From NCBI GenBank assembly GCA_019359715.1, contig JAHHGS010000105.1:1-42680 (forward strand): a DNA stretch of 42,680 nucleotides. The letters run 5' to 3'. This document shows, one piece after another, positions 16,738-25,976 of this stretch; the first letter of the stretch is position 1; each line of letters opens with the position of its first letter. The notes under the pieces were generated by a model that searched no databases, was not told the DNA's origin, and saw only the letters and a program-made list of their open reading frames with translations. Source of the stretch: Aphanocapsa sp. GSE-SYN-MK-11-07L. GTDB taxonomy: Bacteria > Cyanobacteriota > Cyanobacteriia > Thermosynechococcales > Thermosynechococcaceae. Both the position numbers and the translations under genes were made by a program.

Positions 16738-17080
16738 CTGAAGACGGGCTGATCAGTTGGATAACTTATCCGGGCATCCTAATCCTAGGTCGAATCAAAC
16801 TCAAACGGGTTCAATCAACGCTAACTCAATCGGTTAGGGTTTTGGTACTGTCTAGACTGCATAGTAAAGGGATAGTTTTAAGTCTGACAGCTCTGCTCTC
16901 AGGTTTAAAAACATCCCCTCAATCCGCAACGCTACTGTTTTGGGCAATTGTCTATTGTGCAAGCAGCGTTTCTCTCTTTACACTAGAGTGGGAAAGCCGC
17001 TAAGTCTGTGGGCAGCGACGCTGGATTGCCCCTGTTGGTGTTTGACTTTAAATTAGGTACATGTAAAGAGGATCATCGGC
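16738..17080. other. 343-base region upstream of hmpF
   Basis: This space is shared by the divergent esterase and hmpF promoters. I see TTGACT at 17042-17047 but no well-spaced -10, and AAAGAGGA (17064-17072) as the hmpF ribosome site. Short symmetric elements (CTAAC/GTTAG, and CTTTACACT facing AGTGGGAAAG) are too weak to name. No gene is supported here. Confidence 0.4.
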
Positions 17081-18700
17081 GTGCTGTATTTAGCCGAAGT
17101 GCACAAAAAAGCTGGTTTTATGGGCAACAAGGTTGAGCTAAAGTTACTGGCTCGCCAGCAAGCTGAGCAAAGCTGGAATGCGGTGCCTGGAGACGATATG
17201 ATTGCTACCGATGCAGCCAGCGATTATAACCATGGCAACTTGGTGCTGGTCGAGGTGAGTGCTAATCGGCAAGTCCAAACCGTGCAAGATGCGACGAAGC
17301 CATTGGTGGTGATTTTGCAAAATTTCTCGCGCATGAAAGAGAAGTTTCGCACCCAAGAAGAAGAAATTGAAGGCTGGAAGCAGTCTCTGATTTACCAAAG
17401 TCAGGAGCTAACTCGGCGCGAGTTGGAAATGGAAACTCGCCAAGAGGAAATCCAGCAGCTCGAAGTCGATGTGCAAGACTATGAGCAAAAGCGGCAAGAC
17501 TTGGAACAGTTACGGCAGCAAGTTGAAACCGATCGCCAAGCGATTGAGCGGAATCGCCAGCGGCTAGAGGAATTGCAGGCTGCTGGCGTCGGCGGTCTGG
17601 ATCCAGAGCAAGTGCAGCAGATCGAACAACTGCTGCATCGTTTGAGCGCGGGGATTGAACAAGCACAAAATTCTGCGCCTGTGCTCAACCAGCAGCAATC
17701 TCTGCTGGATCAACATTGGCAAACCCTTGAGCAGCAGCAGTCTTCTGCTCAGCAGCAGCAGGCTGAAATTGAGACTCAAGCCAATCAGTTGCAGGCAGGC
17801 TGGCAAAGTTGGCATCAAAATCAAGCGGCTTTGGAACAAGCTCGAATTGATTTAAAAGTTCAAGAACAGACCCTTGGCTTGAAAACGACCAGCCAAGAAG
17901 ATTTGAATCAGCGGATGCAAGCAAATTTGGCTCTGCAAAACCAGTTAAGGCTGATTGCGGAAGGGGGCGCTGCCAACAGCAATAGTGAAGTGGACTATAA
18001 AGCCTTGATGCAGATGCCCCTGAATGAACTGACGGGAGTTGTCGAGTCGCTCCGCCGTGACTTAGCGAAAATGTCTAGCTTCGTGAATGATCAAGAAGAA
18101 GAATTGAAATTGCAGCAGCAAACCCTGGAAGAATTTCAAAGAAAAATTCAACGGGCAAGCGAATATGAGCGCTTTACGCTGGAAGCTGACTTAGGGGCAG
18201 AAAAACAAAGCTACCAGCTTTTGGATGAAGCTCTACAGGGACAGCGCCAGCGTCTCCAAGAGCGGCAAAACCTGCTGAAACTGCACGAAAGTATTCTCCA
18301 GCGCCGTCAAGACCCTAATGCCCAATCTGAAATAGACCTAGAGCCTGTGGTGCAGCAACTCGCAACCCAGCACCAGCAGCTAGAGGCAGAACTCCAACAG
18401 CTAGAAGCTGAAATCAATCAAATCCGCTCTGGGCTGGGGCAATTGCAGGAATCTGTTAGCCGTCAGACCGCAGAGCAGCAAGCCAAGCAGCAAGAGCTAG
18501 ACCAGTCGGCTAGCAGCCTGCAAGCGCGGCGGATCGCGATCGCAGAAATTTGGGGGCGGGTGAACACCTACCGGGAGACGCTGCAACCGCTGCAAGATAA
18601 TCTGAACAGCTTGCGCCAGTCGCTCAGTTCTGAGCAAAATGGGACGGGTCAGCAAACCGTTAACCAATTAAAGCAATTGATTGCCAGCCTCAATCCGTAG
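17081..18700 (+). CDS. hmpF: Pilus motility taxis protein HmpF
   Basis: 539 residues from a GTG start with AAAGAGGA upstream. The first ~110 residues are globular (MLYLAEVHKKAGFMGNKVEL at the start, LVLVEVSANRQ later). The rest is almost entirely Gln/Glu-rich coiled coil, with runs such as EEIQQLEVDVQDYEQKRQDL and QLEAELQQLEAEINQIRSGL. This arrangement matches HmpF, a cyanobacterial coiled-coil protein needed for type IV pilus-driven gliding and phototaxis, which sits near the pilus motors. The naming rests on the N-terminal block and architecture. No other hmp genes are in the window. Confidence 0.88.
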   Translation: MLYLAEVHKKAGFMGNKVELKLLARQQAEQSWNAVPGDDMIATDAASDYNHGNLVLVEVSANRQVQTVQDATKPLVVILQNFSRMKEKFRTQEEEIEGWKQSLIYQSQELTRRELEMETRQEEIQQLEVDVQDYEQKRQDLEQLRQQVETDRQAIERNRQRLEELQAAGVGGLDPEQVQQIEQLLHRLSAGIEQAQNSAPVLNQQQSLLDQHWQTLEQQQSSAQQQQAEIETQANQLQAGWQSWHQNQAALEQARIDLKVQEQTLGLKTTSQEDLNQRMQANLALQNQLRLIAEGGAANSNSEVDYKALMQMPLNELTGVVESLRRDLAKMSSFVNDQEEELKLQQQTLEEFQRKIQRASEYERFTLEADLGAEKQSYQLLDEALQGQRQRLQERQNLLKLHESILQRRQDPNAQSEIDLEPVVQQLATQHQQLEAELQQLEAEINQIRSGLGQLQESVSRQTAEQQAKQQELDQSASSLQARRIAIAEIWGRVNTYRETLQPLQDNLNSLRQSLSSEQNGTGQQTVNQLKQLIASLNP

Positions 18701-18836
18701 GTGGTCGTCCTAAATCATCACTTAAATCCCACTCCCCTTAGGTTTGCTGATTCGGGTTTGACGGGGTTTAAAGCACACGACCCAACAGCGTCCGCCCTGA
18801 GTGTGTCAAAATGATTATCTGGCCAAGGTAAAGCTT

Positions 18837-20270
18837 ATGTTTGACGCACTTTCAGACCGCCTGGAATCAGCTTGGAAGAAGCTGCGAGGGCAAGACAAAA
18901 TTTCAGAGACGAACATTCAGGAAGCCCTGCGGGAAGTTCGGCGGGCGCTTTTAGAAGCCGATGTCAATTTGCAGGTGGTCAAGGACTTTGTCGAAGAAGT
19001 CCGTCTGAAGGCCCAAGGGGCAGAGGTGGTGGCCGGCGTGCGGCCAGACCAGCAGTTTATTAAGGTTGTCTACGATCAGCTGGTCGAAGTCATGGGAGAA
19101 ACCAATGCTCCCCTGGCAGAAGCTGCTCCCACTGTGATTTTGATGGCAGGATTGCAGGGAACAGGCAAAACCACTGCCACAGCTAAATTAGCCCTTCATT
19201 TACGTAAAATCAATCGCTCGACGCTGCTGGTTGCCACTGATATTTACCGCCCAGCGGCGATCGCCCAACTGCTCACCTTGGGCAAGCAAATTGACGTGCC
19301 TGTCTTCGAGCTAGGCACTGATATCAGCCCAGTTGAGATTGCCCGCCAAGGCGTTGAGTACGGCAAAGCCCAAGGCGTTGATACGGTGATTGTTGACACC
19401 GCCGGTCGGCTGCAAATTGATGCCGACATGATGGCGGAACTAGCTCAAATTAAAGCGGCGATCCAGCCCGATGAAACCCTGCTGGTCGTGGATGCCATGA
19501 CCGGGCAAGAGGCCGCCAACCTCACCCGCACCTTCCAGGAAGAGATTGGGATTACCGGAGCTATCTTAACCAAGATGGACGGTGACACCCGTGGGGGAGC
19601 CGCCTTATCGGTGCGGCGAATTTCGGGGCAGCCAATCAAGTTTATTGGCGTCGGCGAAAAAGTGGAAGCCCTGCAACCCTTTTACCCCGATCGCATGGCT
19701 TCGCGGATTTTGGGCATGGGGGATGTGTTGACCCTGGTCGAAAAAGCCCAAGAAGAAGTCAACTTGGCTGATGTAGAGAAGCTGACCCAGAAAATCATGG
19801 AAGCCAAATTTGACTTCACTGATTTTCTCAAGCAAACTCGCTTGTTGAAGACCATGGGTTCCCTGGGCGGCGTGATGAAGCTGATTCCGGGCATGAATAA
19901 AATTTCCTCCGAGCAGTTGCAGCACGGTGAGCAGCAGTTGAAGCGAGCCGAAGCGATGATTGGTTCGATGACCCTAGAAGAACGATGCAACCCAGAATTG
20001 CTGTCGAGTTCTCCCAGTCGGCGCAAGCGAGTTGCCGGTGGCTCTGGGCACAAGCTTGAAGATGTCAGCAAGCTGGTCAGCGAGTTTCAGAAGATGCGAT
20101 CGCTGATGCAGCAGATGGGACAGGGCAACATGCCGCCCGGAATGCCGGGCATGGGCAATCCCTTTGGCGGCGACAATCAAGCGGCTGGGCCGGGCTGGCG
20201 AGGCTACCCAGGCCAAGGAGGCAAAAAAGCCAAAAAACCGAAAAAGAAAAAAGGATTTGGGACGCTCTAA
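18837..20270 (+). CDS. ffh: Signal recognition particle GTPase Ffh (SRP54)
   Basis: 477 residues from the ATG at 18837 (MFDALSDRLESAWKKLRGQD); a GTG at 18801 would add 12 unconserved residues. The N domain is followed by the G domain with GLQGTGKTTATAKLA, DTAGRLQID and TKMDGDTRGG. The methionine-rich M domain includes MKLIPGMNK, SGHKLEDVSKLVSEF and MRSLMQQMG. The tail is Gly/Pro/Met rich and ends in a basic KKAKKPKKKKGFGTL. It binds SRP RNA and signal sequences of nascent membrane proteins. It heads the cluster ffh-rpsP-KH-phoH. Confidence 0.97.
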   Translation: MFDALSDRLESAWKKLRGQDKISETNIQEALREVRRALLEADVNLQVVKDFVEEVRLKAQGAEVVAGVRPDQQFIKVVYDQLVEVMGETNAPLAEAAPTVILMAGLQGTGKTTATAKLALHLRKINRSTLLVATDIYRPAAIAQLLTLGKQIDVPVFELGTDISPVEIARQGVEYGKAQGVDTVIVDTAGRLQIDADMMAELAQIKAAIQPDETLLVVDAMTGQEAANLTRTFQEEIGITGAILTKMDGDTRGGAALSVRRISGQPIKFIGVGEKVEALQPFYPDRMASRILGMGDVLTLVEKAQEEVNLADVEKLTQKIMEAKFDFTDFLKQTRLLKTMGSLGGVMKLIPGMNKISSEQLQHGEQQLKRAEAMIGSMTLEERCNPELLSSSPSRRKRVAGGSGHKLEDVSKLVSEFQKMRSLMQQMGQGNMPPGMPGMGNPFGGDNQAAGPGWRGYPGQGGKKAKKPKKKKGFGTL

Positions 20271-20399
20271 GCGGTTTCTAGGCTTGCGGCCGGCTTGAGT
20301 GAACTTGCGAATATGTTAGGATAAGTATCCGAATCTTGAGTGTTTTTACACTTATATGTTCTAAGCATTTAGACCCTAAACCGCAGATTTTCTGACACC

Positions 20400-20648
20400 A
20401 TGATCAAATTAAGACTGAAGCGATACGGCAAGAAAAGATCTCCCAGCTACCGAATTGTAGCGATGAATAGCCGCGATCGCCGTGATGGTCGTCCGCTAGA
20501 AGAGCTAGGCTTCTATAACCCGATGACGGATGAAATCAAGCTCAATACCGAGTCGATCGTCGCTCGCTTAAAAACAGGTGCTCAGCCGACTGATACCGTT
20601 CGTCGCATTCTAGAAAAAGCCAATATTCTTGAACAGGTTCGTGCCTGA
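20400..20648 (+). CDS. rpsP: 30S ribosomal protein S16
   Basis: 82 residues with the standard opening [20 protein letters not shown] and the block [12 protein letters not shown]. Length is normal. It lies 129 bases after ffh. That gap contains the palindrome GGATAAGTATCC and probably a promoter. The last codons overlap the start of the KH-domain gene. Confidence 0.98.
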   Translation: MIKLRLKRYGKKRSPSYRIVAMNSRDRRDGRPLEELGFYNPMTDEIKLNTESIVARLKTGAQPTDTVRRILEKANILEQVRA

Positions 20649-21024
20649 ATTTTCCGACCAAACCCCTCAAACTGCCCTGCCACCTGACTATGAGCGGTTG
20701 GTTCGGTTTCTCGTCGAGCCTTTTCTAGAAAAGCCAGATAGTCTCAAAATTGACTGCGAAACCCGCCCTGCAAAAGCCAGAGTATGGGTACGTCTAGCCT
20801 TTGCCGACTCTGATAAGGGGCGAGTGTTTGGGCGAGGCGGGCGCACAATTCAATCGATTCGGACGGTGCTGGAAACCGCCGCCCAAGTGGTTGGGCATTC
20901 GATTCATCTAGAAATCTACGGTGAGCGGGATGAAAAGGCAGAATCTAGCAAACGAGAAGCACCTAAACGCTCTTCGACCTATCAGCCCCCCGTGATCAAG
21001 AAAGTCAACCAGGAATCTGAGTGA
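20641..21024 (+). CDS. KH-domain RNA-binding protein (KhpA/YlqC type)
   Basis: 127 residues from the GTG at 20641-20643, which overlaps the rpsP stop by 8 bases; a TTG at 20629 is the other possible start. The KH core is [20 protein letters not shown] then [19 protein letters not shown], with GRGG replacing the more common GKxG at the RNA-binding loop. The tail after residue ~105 is charged and Lys/Glu rich ([14 protein letters not shown]), longer than in typical KhpA. The rpsP-KH order is widely conserved and points to a ribosome- or RNA-linked role. Confidence 0.9.
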   Translation: MPEFSDQTPQTALPPDYERLVRFLVEPFLEKPDSLKIDCETRPAKARVWVRLAFADSDKGRVFGRGGRTIQSIRTVLETAAQVVGHSIHLEIYGERDEKAESSKREAPKRSSTYQPPVIKKVNQESE

Positions 21025-21152
21025 AGTTTGGTAGTGATATTTAAGTGAAAATTTTGAGGAGTGTTGGCTTCGCTGACGCTACCCAAAATTCTCATTTCTT
21101 GAGGACGACTTGAAGTTTTAACGAACCGGATCGGGCCTGCATGGTTTTCTAA

Positions 21153-22106
21153 ATGGCCGAATCTCTCACCATTGACTTGCCGACGATCGCCAGCGCGATC
21201 GCCCTGGCAGGAGACCAGCAAACTAACCTGAGCATTTTAGCCAAGCAAACTGGGGCCAAGGTTGTCCTGCGCGGACAAGAGCTACTGCTCTCTGGGACTG
21301 GCAAGCAGGTGAGTTTATGCGAGCAACTGGTGCGATCGCTAGAACCGCTCTGGCGAGAAGGGCGGGCCATCTCCGGGGTAGATATTTTGACGGTGCGCCA
21401 AGCACTTGACGCTCAACAGCAAGGCGAACTCAAGGATCTACAACAGGATGTGCTGGCCCGCACCCGGCGGGGCGAGTTGATTCGAGCTAAAACCTTTAAG
21501 CAGCGACAATATATCCAGTCAATTCGTACCCACACCCTCACGTTTGGCATTGGCCCGGCGGGAACCGGCAAGACTTTTCTGGCCGCAGTTTTGGCGGTGC
21601 AAGCTCTGTTGTCGAATCAATTTGAGCGACTGATTCTGACTCGCCCGGCTGTCGAAGCCGGCGAAAAGCTCGGATTTTTACCCGGCGACCTCCAGCAAAA
21701 AATTGATCCTTACCTGCGTCCCCTCTACGATGCCCTCTACGAGTTAATCGACCCCGAACGAATTCCCGACTTGATTGAGCGAGGAGTAATTGAAGTCGCT
21801 CCGCTGGCCTATATGCGAGGTCGCACCCTCAATAATGCCTTCGTGATTTTGGATGAAGCTCAAAACACCACTCCGGCCCAAATGAAAATGGTGCTGACTC
21901 GTCTGGGCTTCAATTCTCGCCTAGTCGTCACTGGCGATGTCACCCAAACCGATTTACCCACCCATCAAACATCAGGGCTGGCCGTAGCCCAAAAAATCTT
22001 GCAGCAGGTAGAAGGAATTGCCTTTTGCTACCTCTCGAAGGGAGATGTCGTGCGGCATCCCTTGGTCGAGAAAATTATTGATGCCTACGAGCGCTATGAA
22101 AGCTAA
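21153..22106 (+). CDS. phoH: PhoH-like ATPase
   Basis: 317 residues. An N-terminal KH-like region (TKQVSLCEQLVRSLEPL area) precedes the ATPase domain with Walker A GPAGTGKTFLAAVLA, Walker B AFVILDEAQNTTP and sensor-like VVTGDVTQTDLP. The protein ends normally. The family is linked to RNA metabolism and phosphate stress; the precise reaction is unknown. The upstream 128-base gap holds AT-rich DNA with a GCTTCGCTGACGCTACC-like stretch of the sort repeated in cyanobacterial genomes. Confidence 0.95.
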   Translation: MAESLTIDLPTIASAIALAGDQQTNLSILAKQTGAKVVLRGQELLLSGTGKQVSLCEQLVRSLEPLWREGRAISGVDILTVRQALDAQQQGELKDLQQDVLARTRRGELIRAKTFKQRQYIQSIRTHTLTFGIGPAGTGKTFLAAVLAVQALLSNQFERLILTRPAVEAGEKLGFLPGDLQQKIDPYLRPLYDALYELIDPERIPDLIERGVIEVAPLAYMRGRTLNNAFVILDEAQNTTPAQMKMVLTRLGFNSRLVVTGDVTQTDLPTHQTSGLAVAQKILQQVEGIAFCYLSKGDVVRHPLVEKIIDAYERYES

Positions 22107-22129
22107 GAAATCTTAGAGTTGATGCATTT

Positions 22130-22744
22130 TTAAGCTTTGCGGCAATAACAATAGATGAATTTTTGCTCTGTCCCGAATGGCGTTTCGTGGGATTCACTTG
22201 TGCTATGCACTAAATCAAAGTTATCGCCAAACTCATCATGCAAACTATCAGGATTGTAACGGACGACTTCTAGACTGCTACAACGAGATGGACCATCAAC
22301 ACCAAAGGTGGCAACAATAACATGGCCACCAGCTTTGACCGAGTGCCTGACGGCTTCCACATATTTTTGACGGTCTGCCCCGCGAGTGAGAAAGTGAAAA
22401 ACGGCGCGATCGTGCCACACATCATAAAATTGGTAAGGCAGTTGAACTTGAGTAATGTCGGCTTCTAGCCAAGTGACTGCTTTTGCCTTCGAGCCAAGCC
22501 GTGCTTGCGCTACCTGAAGTGCGGCTCCTGAAATATCCAAAACTGTGATGTTCTGATAACCTCTATCCAGTAAATTGTCTACCAGAGTTGAGGCACCACC
22601 ACCAACGTCAATAACTTGACCCGAATTGTCCACGCCAGTGCGCTCGATAAACTGCAATGACAATTCAGGATTTTCCTGAAACCAGCTTACTTCAGTAGAA
22701 TCTTTTGTCTTGTAAACTTCTTGCCAATGAGTTTTTGTTTCCAT
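22130..22744 (-). CDS. Class I SAM-dependent methyltransferase
   Basis: 204 residues. N-terminal HWQEVYKTKDSTEVSWFQ is typical of a group of small-molecule methyltransferases sometimes annotated as thiopurine-like. Motif I is VIDVGGGASTLVDNLL, followed by ITVLDISGAAL, YQFYDVWHDRAVFHFLT and KAGGHVIVATF. A CSS and CYCRK Cys cluster is present but not diagnostic. It sits upstream of the convergent phoH end. The substrate is unknown. Confidence 0.88.
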   Translation of the reverse strand: METKTHWQEVYKTKDSTEVSWFQENPELSLQFIERTGVDNSGQVIDVGGGASTLVDNLLDRGYQNITVLDISGAALQVAQARLGSKAKAVTWLEADITQVQLPYQFYDVWHDRAVFHFLTRGADRQKYVEAVRHSVKAGGHVIVATFGVDGPSRCSSLEVVRYNPDSLHDEFGDNFDLVHSTSESHETPFGTEQKFIYCYCRKA

Positions 22745-22825
22745 ACTTTTTAGTTTTTGTTATGACCTGTAAGTGAGTATTGCGCAGCGGGATAACATCT
22801 GTCCCCTCGATAGAAGAGTTATGCT

Positions 22826-23287
22826 TTAGAGCCACTGACGAACCTTTGCCTTGTAGGCAGAATAGTCGGTGCCGAAGAGTCTTGAAAGTACCCTCTCTTC
22901 AGGAGCAATTTGGAAGCGACTAATGTAAAGAAAGAAGGCTAACGGACCAAGCAACGCCCACGGTGATGATAAGAACGCTGCCCATGCAATCAGCACAAAT
23001 AGAAACCCCACGTACATTGGATTGCGAGTGACTCTGTAGATGCCTGAGCTAACCAGAGAACTTGCCGATTCTGGCTTCATTGGGTTGACAGTTGTTCGAG
23101 CTTGGCGGAAAGATATGATGCCAGAGATATTGAATGCGATGCCTATCAAAGCGATGGCAATTGCTACGAACACACAATATGGAGTGAACATTTCAAGCAA
23201 TGGGGTCATCAACGAGATTCCCCACATGGCGATGGCGACTAGAGCGGCAATGACTGGCGGTGGAATCTTGAGTTCTAGCGATTGCAT
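22826..23287 (-). CDS. Isoprenylcysteine carboxyl methyltransferase (ICMT)-like membrane protein
   Basis: 153 residues from the ATG at 23285-23287; a GTG four codons upstream is also possible. There are three to four hydrophobic segments, then the diagnostic block SSGIYRVTRNPMYVGFLFVL and ISRFQIAPEERVLSRLFG, which match the ICMT/PEMT fold's SAM-binding region. In bacteria such proteins often methylate lipids or small molecules, not prenylcysteine. It is on the same strand as and upstream of a soluble methyltransferase (81 bases between). Confidence 0.85.
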   Translation of the reverse strand: MQSLELKIPPPVIAALVAIAMWGISLMTPLLEMFTPYCVFVAIAIALIGIAFNISGIISFRQARTTVNPMKPESASSLVSSGIYRVTRNPMYVGFLFVLIAWAAFLSSPWALLGPLAFFLYISRFQIAPEERVLSRLFGTDYSAYKAKVRQWL

Positions 23288-23312
23288 TTGTACTACCACA
23301 CTTGTACTACCA
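23288..23312. repeat. Short tandem duplication at the start of the ICMT-like gene
   Basis: TTGTACTACCA occurs at 23288-23298 and again at 23302-23312, 14 bases apart. The duplication creates two possible start codons (GTG at 23297-23299 and ATG at 23285-23287) with near-identical upstream bases. It may be a recent duplication in the translation start region. Confidence 0.5.
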
Positions 23313-23322
23313 TGAGGTCTAA

Positions 23323-24771
23323 CTAGAGTTTAGGTGTTCGCTTGTGCCACTCCGTTGCTTGCTCGTAAGCATAGGCGGCTTGGAATAACTGGTCTTCTCG
23401 CAGCACATTGCCGATCATTTGTAAGCCAATCGGTAAGCCTTCAGGATCAAAGCCGCAGGGCAGGCTAAGTCCAGGTAAACCGGCTAAGTTAACTGGAATC
23501 GTCATTAGGTCAGACAGATACATACTCAACGGGTCAGCGGTTTTCTCACCGGCCTTAAAAGCTGTGGTGGGGCAAGTCGGAGAAACTAAAACATCCACTT
23601 GCTCAAAGGCGGCTTCAAAGTCTTGCTTGATTAAGGTGCGGACTTTTTGGGCTTTTAGGTAATAAGCGTCATAGTATCCGGACGAGAGGGCGTAGGTGCC
23701 AATCATGATCCGGCGTTTGACTTCGGTGCCAAACCCTTCTGCCCGCGTTTTGGCGTACATCGACAGCAAATTATCGGCATCTTTGGCTCGCAGGCCATAC
23801 TTAACGCCATCGTAACGGGCCAAGTTAGCGGAAGCTTCTGAAGGGGCAATGATGTAGTAGGTGGGCAATCCATAGCGAAAGCGCGGACAGGAGATTTCCC
23901 GGATTTCTGCCCCCAAGTCTTTGAGTTGTTGAATTGCTTGCTGAACGGCTTCGGCCACGATCGGGTCTAAGCCTTCGCCAAAGGTTTCTTGGATAACGCC
24001 AATTTTTTTACCCTTCAAGTCAGGAATCAGCGACTGCGTATAGTCTGAAATTGGCACGTTGAGGCTAGTGGCATCCTGCGGGTCGTGACCCGCGATCGCC
24101 CCCAGCAAAATCGCTGCATCCTCAACGCTGGTCGCAAACGGGCCAATTTGATCGAGAGAAGAGGCAAAGGCGACCAGCCCATAGCGAGACACCAATCCGT
24201 AGGTTGGCTTCAGACCAACCACACCACAAAAAGCCGCCGGTTGCCGAATTGACCCGCCGGTGTCTGACCCCAAGGCCACCACGCACTCACCAGCGGAAAC
24301 AGCCGCGGCGGAGCCGCCAGAGGAGCCGCCGGGCACTCTGGTTAAATCCCAGGGATTGGCGGTGACTTGATAGGCAGAGTTTTCAGTCGAACTGCCCATC
24401 GCAAACTCATCTAAGTTAGTCTTGCCGACCATGACTGCGCCGCCCAGATTCAGTTTGCGGGTCACGGTTGATTCGTAGGGCGGGATAAATCCTGACAAAA
24501 TTTTGGAGCCGCAGGTGGTAGCAATCCCTTGGGTGCAAAAATTATCTTTAATCCCAATCGGAATCCCGGCCAGCCAACCGATTTCTTCGCCCGCCGCAAT
24601 TTGGGCATCCACTCGCGACGCCTGAGCCAAGGCATAGTCGGCAGTCACCAATAAGAAACTGTGCAGCTTGGGTTCTAATTGCTGAATCGTGGCCAGGGCA
24701 GCTTGCGTAATTTCAGTTGCCGATCGCGTTTTGCTGACCAGTTGTTGATGCAACTCTCGGATCGATGCCAT
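23323..24771 (-). CDS. gatA: Aspartyl/glutamyl-tRNA amidotransferase subunit A
   Basis: 482 residues of the amidase-signature family. The catalytic Lys is in [14 protein letters not shown], the Ser-rich loop [14 protein letters not shown] holds the cis-Ser, and the nucleophile is in [14 protein letters not shown]. With GatB and GatC it converts misacylated Glu-tRNA(Gln) to Gln-tRNA(Gln), which is the usual route in cyanobacteria. Full length. It follows the glycosyltransferase gene by 26 bases on the same strand. Confidence 0.97.
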   Translation of the reverse strand: MASIRELHQQLVSKTRSATEITQAALATIQQLEPKLHSFLLVTADYALAQASRVDAQIAAGEEIGWLAGIPIGIKDNFCTQGIATTCGSKILSGFIPPYESTVTRKLNLGGAVMVGKTNLDEFAMGSSTENSAYQVTANPWDLTRVPGGSSGGSAAAVSAGECVVALGSDTGGSIRQPAAFCGVVGLKPTYGLVSRYGLVAFASSLDQIGPFATSVEDAAILLGAIAGHDPQDATSLNVPISDYTQSLIPDLKGKKIGVIQETFGEGLDPIVAEAVQQAIQQLKDLGAEIREISCPRFRYGLPTYYIIAPSEASANLARYDGVKYGLRAKDADNLLSMYAKTRAEGFGTEVKRRIMIGTYALSSGYYDAYYLKAQKVRTLIKQDFEAAFEQVDVLVSPTCPTTAFKAGEKTADPLSMYLSDLMTIPVNLAGLPGLSLPCGFDPEGLPIGLQMIGNVLREDQLFQAAYAYEQATEWHKRTPKL

Positions 24772-24797
24772 GCCCCAAGCCTTCTGACGTTTACGTT

Positions 24798-25976
24798 TTA
24801 CCCTCCCAGTATACGCTTGCGATCGCGCTCAGGGGCGGAGTGCTCTAATTGGATAATTTCAACAATTTTTGCTGCCATGTCTGTCCAAGTGTAGCGACGG
24901 AGGTCTGTAGCGAGCGCCTCTGTCCGCTGGCGGTAGGAATCTTGGGCAGTGCGCCAGCCGTGCAGGCGAGCCATCAGTTCTTCCACACAATCAGGATTGC
25001 TGAGCAGTAAGTCACTCAAATCGGCCGGATACCGTTCTGCCACACCAGCATTGGCACTGACGATCGCCGGCAAACCGCAGCAGAGCGCTTCGTGAACGCC
25101 TAGCCCGTAAGCTTCGTAGCGAGTTGGGGCAACCAGGCAATCGGCTGCTCTGAGTAAATTTGGCACATCGGCACGGAATCCCAAAAACTGAATCCGATCG
25201 CCGATGCCTGCTTCAGCAGCCCGCTGCTGCCAGAGCGGTAACTCTGCCCCTACCCCGATTGTAATTAGATCGACATCCCAGTTTGAATCAGCACAGAGTT
25301 GCTGCCAGGCTGCAAATAGGGTGTCAAATCCTTTCCGGCGATCGCCCAAAGCGCCAATAAACACAGCAATTTTGCGATCGACCGACCAGCCAAGCTGCGG
25401 GCGTAACTGTTTTTGCTCTGACGGAGTAGCTGGGAAAAAAGTTTGGGGGTCAATGCCGTTGTATACCCGATGCAGACGGTGGGCAGGAATCTCTAAATGC
25501 TCAATTAGATCTTGCTTTGTCCGGGTTGAGTTAACAATGACAACTCGCGCCGACTGGAGCGCTGCTTGTTCTGCACCCAGAAACAGTCGATGGGCGACCC
25601 CACCTTTAATCTGTTGCAGGAAGCCGGCTTGATCAACGGGTTGGTAGGCGGCATGGGTGTAATGTACCCAGTTCACATCTCCCCATTGGCAATTGCCGCC
25701 ATTCACCAGCACCCTTCCCCCAGACTTCGCTAAACGCTCTGCTTGCCTGCGTCCTGCCCAATCTAGCCAGAACCCACCCAACAAGTGAGAATTTGCTGGT
25801 TTAGGCACCTGATGAAACGCGACATTCGGATAAGCCAATAGCTCTGGAGCGACTCGGTAAGCAACCAGATTTAATTCTTGACCGCTAGCCGCTAAATACT
25901 CAGCCAAGGCAAAGTTGGCCCTGTCCATGCCACCTGTTTTGACAAAATCGCCCGTCACTAGCAAGTAGGGCATCAC
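24798..25976 (-). CDS. Glycosyltransferase, GT-B fold, family 4 type
   Basis: 392 residues. N-terminal [20 protein letters not shown] is the acceptor-side loop. The C-terminal half has the donor-site motifs [16 protein letters not shown] and the E-x7-E pair in [17 protein letters not shown]. The start ATG overlaps the end of the upstream O-antigen-ligase-like gene by 4 bases (25973-25976), so the two are translationally coupled. The pair probably serves cell-surface polysaccharide synthesis. The sugar is unknown. Confidence 0.92.
   Translation of the reverse strand: MMPYLLVTGDFVKTGGMDRANFALAEYLAASGQELNLVAYRVAPELLAYPNVAFHQVPKPANSHLLGGFWLDWAGRRQAERLAKSGGRVLVNGGNCQWGDVNWVHYTHAAYQPVDQAGFLQQIKGGVAHRLFLGAEQAALQSARVVIVNSTRTKQDLIEHLEIPAHRLHRVYNGIDPQTFFPATPSEQKQLRPQLGWSVDRKIAVFIGALGDRRKGFDTLFAAWQQLCADSNWDVDLITIGVGAELPLWQQRAAEAGIGDRIQFLGFRADVPNLLRAADCLVAPTRYEAYGLGVHEALCCGLPAIVSANAGVAERYPADLSDLLLSNPDCVEELMARLHGWRTAQDSYRQRTEALATDLRRYTWTDMAAKIVEIIQLEHSAPERDRKRILGG

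Noticed and set aside
16738-17080. Promoter for hmpF
   Set aside because: TTGACT at 17042 has no suitable -10 at 16-18 bases before the ribosome site, so no promoter is called.
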